DNA of 64,000 nucleotides from Balanoglossus misakiensis (Eukaryota > Hemichordata). Numbering within the stretch: position 1 is the stretch's first letter; every line of letters starts with the position of its first letter. The notes beneath the pieces are model-generated. The model had not been told where the DNA came from. It saw only the letters and a list, made by a program, of their open reading frames with translations, and searched no databases. The translations under genes were made by a program, and so were the position numbers. Positions 60,527 through 64,000 of the stretch are shown in pieces. The DNA is taken from NCBI GenBank assembly GCA_040954595.2, contig CM082580.2, positions 930,001 to 994,000 of the forward strand, given 5' to 3'.

Positions 60527-63500
60527 AAAACATGGGTGAAAATCAACAAAATGACAAATTTTCGACTGCAAAATCTCAAAATTTCGTCGATTTTTGAAAA
60601 AAAAATCATTGGCTGTAGCTCATGAAAATCATCAACAAATGTCAAATTTTCAACTTTGCGAAATCTCAAAATATCGTCGATTTTTGAAAAAAAAACCATG
60701 GGTTCGTCGATTTTTGAAAAAAAACATGGGTGAAAATCATCAAAAAATGACAAATTTTCGACTTTGCAAAATGTCAAAATTTCGTAGATTTTGAAAAAAA
60801 TTATGGGTTCGTCGATTTTTGAAAAAAATCATGGGTGAAAATCTTCAAAAAATGACAAATTTTCGACTGCAAAATCTCAAAATTTCGTCGATTTTCGAAA
60901 AAAAATAATGGGTGAAAATCATCAAAAAAATGACAAATTTTTGATTTTGCAAAATCTCAAAATTTCGTCGATTTTGAAAAAAAATCACGGGTTCGTCGAT
61001 TTTTTAAAAAAACATGAGTGAAAACCATCAAAAAATGACAAATTTAAGACTGCAAAATCTTAAAATTTCGTCGACTTTTGAAAAAAAGCATGGGTTCGTT
61101 GATTTTTTAAAAAAACATGGGTGAAAATCATCAAAAATTTACAAATTTTCGACTGCAAAATCTCAAAATTTCGTCGATTTTTGAAAAAAAAATCATGGGT
61201 GAAAATCCTCAAAAAAACGACAAATTTTTGATTTTGCAAAATTTCAAAATTTCGTCGATTTTGAAAAAAAATCATGGGTTCGTTGATTTTTTAAAAAAAC
61301 ATGGGTGAAAATCATCAAAAAATGAAAAATTTTCGACTTTGCAAAATCTCAAAATTTCGTCGATTTTGAAAAAAATTATGGGTTCGTCGATTTTTGAAAA
61401 AAAATCATGGGTGAAAATCATCAAAAAATGACAAATTTTCGATTTTGCAAAATCTCAAAAGTTCGTCGATTTTGAAAAAAAATCATGGGTTCGTCGATTG
61501 TTTAAAAAAAACATGGGTGAAAATCAACAAAATGACAAATTTTCGACTGCAAAATCTCAAAATTTCGTCGATTTTTGAAAAAAAAATCATAGGCTATAGC
61601 TCATGAAAATCATCAACAAATGTCAAATTTTCAACTTTGCGAAATCTCAAAATATCGTCGATTTTTGAAAAAAAAAACGGGTGAAAATCATCAAAAAATG
61701 ACAAATTTTCGACTTTGCAAAATCTCAAAATTTCGTCGATTTTGAAAAAAAATATGGGTTCGTCGATTTTTGAAAAAAATCATGGGTGAAAATCATCAAA
61801 AAATGACAAATTTTCGACTGCAAATCTCAAAATTTCGTCGATTTTTGAAAAAAAATCATGGGTGAAAATCATCAAAAAAATGACAAATTTTTGATTTTGC
61901 AAAATCTCAAAAATCACGGGTTCGTCGATTTTGAAAAAAATCACGGGTTCGTCGATTTTTTAAAAAAACATGGGTGAAAACCATCAAAAAATGACAAATT
62001 TTCGACTGCAAAATCTCAAAATTTCGTCGATTTTTGAAAAAAAACATGCGTTCGTCGATTTCTGAAAAAAAAAATTTTTGATTTTGCAAAATCTCAAAAA
62101 TCACGGGTTCGTCGATTTTGAAAAAAATCACGGGTTCGTCGATTTTTTAAAAAAACATGGGTGAAAACCATCAAAAAATGACAAATTTTCGACTGCAAAA
62201 TCTCAAAATTTCGTCGATTTTTGAAAAAAAACATGCGTTCGTCGATTTCTGAAAAAAAAAACATGGGTGAAAATCATCAAAAAATGACAAATTTTTGATT
62301 TTGCAAAATCTCAAAATTTCGTCGATTTTGAAAAAAAATCACGGGTTCGTCGATTTTTTAAAAAAACATGGGTGAAAACCATCAAAAAATGACAAATTTA
62401 AGACTGCAAAATCTCAAAATTTCGTCGACTTTTGAAAAAAAACATGGGTTCGTCGATTTTTGAAAAAAAAACATGGGTGAAAATCATCAAAAAATGAAAC
62501 ATTTTAGACTGCAAAATCTCAAAATTTCGTCGATTTTGAAAAAAATTATGGGTTCGTCGATTTTTAAAAAAAAATCATGGGTGAAAATCATAAAAAAATG
62601 ACAAATTTTCGAGTTTGCAAAATCTCAAAATTTCGTAGATTTTTGAAAAAAAATCATGGGTGAAAATCATCAAAAAATGAAAAATTTTCGACTTTGCATA
62701 ATCTCAAAATTTCGTCGATTTTGAAAAAAATCATTGGTTCGTCGATTTTTGAAAAAAAAAACATCGGTGAAAATCACCAAAAAAAAATAGGTATTTGACT
62801 CAGAGTAAACAAGATTGTGTAATTGATACATGTCAGAACGAGATAGAGATATCACGCGCTAAGTTCATGTTTAAGAAATATTAAGATGACGTGTTCCTTT
62901 TATGACATAATACTTGACTAACGTATTAATAAGAGGTGGTGAAATTTGATATCACATTATTATCACCGGAGATCCGTGACGGGAGTCAACGAGCATGGAT
63001 AGAGTCGTGTAATTCTTACGTGTGACCAGTAATAAACCACAACTATTTGTGTTACTCGGAAAACTTGTTGAAAGTCTCGTTATGCCTCTCGTTAAGTTTA
63101 CGATATGCCGGGTACCTCTCTCTGACTCTATGAATATGTTGGGTGGAGAAGGAGAGGGAGAGAATTTACACTCTCACCCTTCGGACGTGGCTGATTCCCC
63201 AAAGAAGCCCCGATGAGGTAAACGTCCGAAGGATGGCGGGCGTAACAAAACTACAGTGTTCGCAACATGACCTCAGGTCCGCCGCAGGTTTTGCATGTTA
63301 CAGCAGAAAACGTCTCCGTCAGACCACTAAAAGTAATACCTTTAGGACATAAATTATTTATCTTGAAAGATATTGCTGTATGCAAATTTCATCTCCGGAT
63401 TGCTATCGGCGAAACATACCGAGGCTGTCGTCGCTATAGTTGGGACCGACAGTCGAGACCCACATTGTATTGTAAGGAAAGTTTTAGACGCAACTTAATC

Positions 63501-63804
63501 AAAGCAGGTATAGTTAGCAGAGCAGATTAAGTTAGCAGAGGAGTGTCGGTATCGTCCACCGTAAACAGGTGTATTCCTATCGGATTTCAAGCGACAGTCA
63601 ATTCCACTGGTCATCGATGTTTTTCTCCAAGGTGTTTGAAATACGTCTGTTCGATAGAGTCGTTGTTCCAAAATATGCACGGATGCACGGAATGCGACCA
63701 CATCTGGTTGTTGACAACAAACTAAGGTAGATTATGACTATAATCCCAACTGTCTCCTGTGTGACACACTCCTGTTGTGATTATTGCTGGAATAGGCAAT
63801 GTTT
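60527..63804. repeat. 3.28-kb tandem segmental duplication, copy 2
   Basis: This is nearly identical to copy 1. Differences are single bases and small indels, such as atcatcaaaaaatgac for atcaacaaaatgac near 60,737 and one extra A near 62,647. The satellite part covers 60,527-62,786 and the non-satellite part 62,787-63,804. After aatgttt the sequence runs on into unique DNA. Confidence 0.93.
62787..63804. other. 1-kb non-satellite segment, second copy
   Basis: This copy is identical over nearly its whole length to 59,509-60,526, including the same small ORFs (63,022-63,216, 63,143-63,352, 63,267-63,530 and minus 63,495-63,701). Perfect preservation of the ORFs reflects the recent duplication, not selection. 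Confidence 0.55.
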
Positions 63805-64000
63805 TAATCTGCCTGCAAAGACTCGTGTGACAAAGATTGTCGGCCAGTCAACATCACCAACGATATTAACAATATAAAATAAATAAAATTTCAACGATTC
63901 AACTTCTTTTCTAGCTTCCTATCTGGATAGTTTGTTTTTTTTACTCTAAAGATCGCCTTTCTTCCAGGCCACGTGGCAAGAGACGTTATCAACTTCTACT
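63805..64000. other. Single-copy right flank
   Basis: This is unique sequence following the second duplication copy. It has an AATAAA at 63,882-63,887 on the plus strand, which could be a polyadenylation signal, but nothing upstream is a convincing gene. No other feature is visible. Confidence 0.4.

Overview
This is eukaryotic and almost certainly animal DNA. The evidence is an OTU-Rep-PIF1 Helitron gene with metazoan-type splice signals, a TAA-flanked MITE, a CXC-type cysteine-rich transposon ORF and tens of kilobases of satellite. The frequent aggcct-type palindromes and G-run inverted-repeat elements feel like a marine invertebrate such as an echinoderm, hemichordate, lancelet or mollusc, but nothing here proves the taxon. 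There is no bacterial gene, operon, CRISPR array, rRNA or tRNA that I can support.

Region 1 (1-6,884, minus strand) is one uninterrupted reading frame of at least 2,294 codons that runs off the left edge. It encodes a rolling-circle transposon protein. In order it has short N-terminal repeats, an OTU cysteine-protease domain, an 18-residue tandem repeat, a Cys-rich/DUF6570-like region, a Helitron Rep (HUH plus two-Tyr) nuclease and a PIF1-family helicase. All catalytic residues I looked for are present. Its ATG sits directly after a splice acceptor. Upstream (6,885 to about 10,500) I can read a plausible spliced leader: a 30-nt exon at 7,822-7,851, a 41-nt exon at 9,892-9,932, a first-exon donor at 10,224 and an ETS/CRE promoter motif at 10,295-10,310. 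The introns carry a 725-bp Tourist/Harbinger-like MITE and a perfect 40-bp-arm hairpin.

Region 2 (about 11,585-14,580) is a 130-bp satellite of roughly 23 copies. It runs directly into Region 3 (about 14,575-52,768), 38 kb of an AT-rich 78-bp satellite with several layers of higher-order repeat. These include a 977-bp unit arranged A-A-B-A-B, a block of about 3.5 kb repeated 14,025 bp away, and a subfamily carrying C homopolymers. At 52,768/52,769 the satellite flips orientation through a near-perfect palindrome and continues inverted to about 62,786.

Region 4: the inverted satellite is interrupted by a 3,136-bp element (53,701-56,836). Its inverted arms are built of G-tract tandem units, it has a 3-bp ACT target duplication, and it carries a broken CXC-domain ORF and a 36-bp palindrome. 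To the right, a block of about 3,278 bp (inverted satellite plus about 1 kb of non-satellite sequence) is tandemly duplicated (57,252-60,526 and 60,527-63,804). The last 196 bp are single-copy.

The only convincing intact protein gene is the Helitron. The many short ORFs in the satellites exist because 78 is divisible by three. The window is best read as a transposon-rich, satellite-dominated (heterochromatin-like) locus beside a possibly active or co-opted OTU-Helitron.
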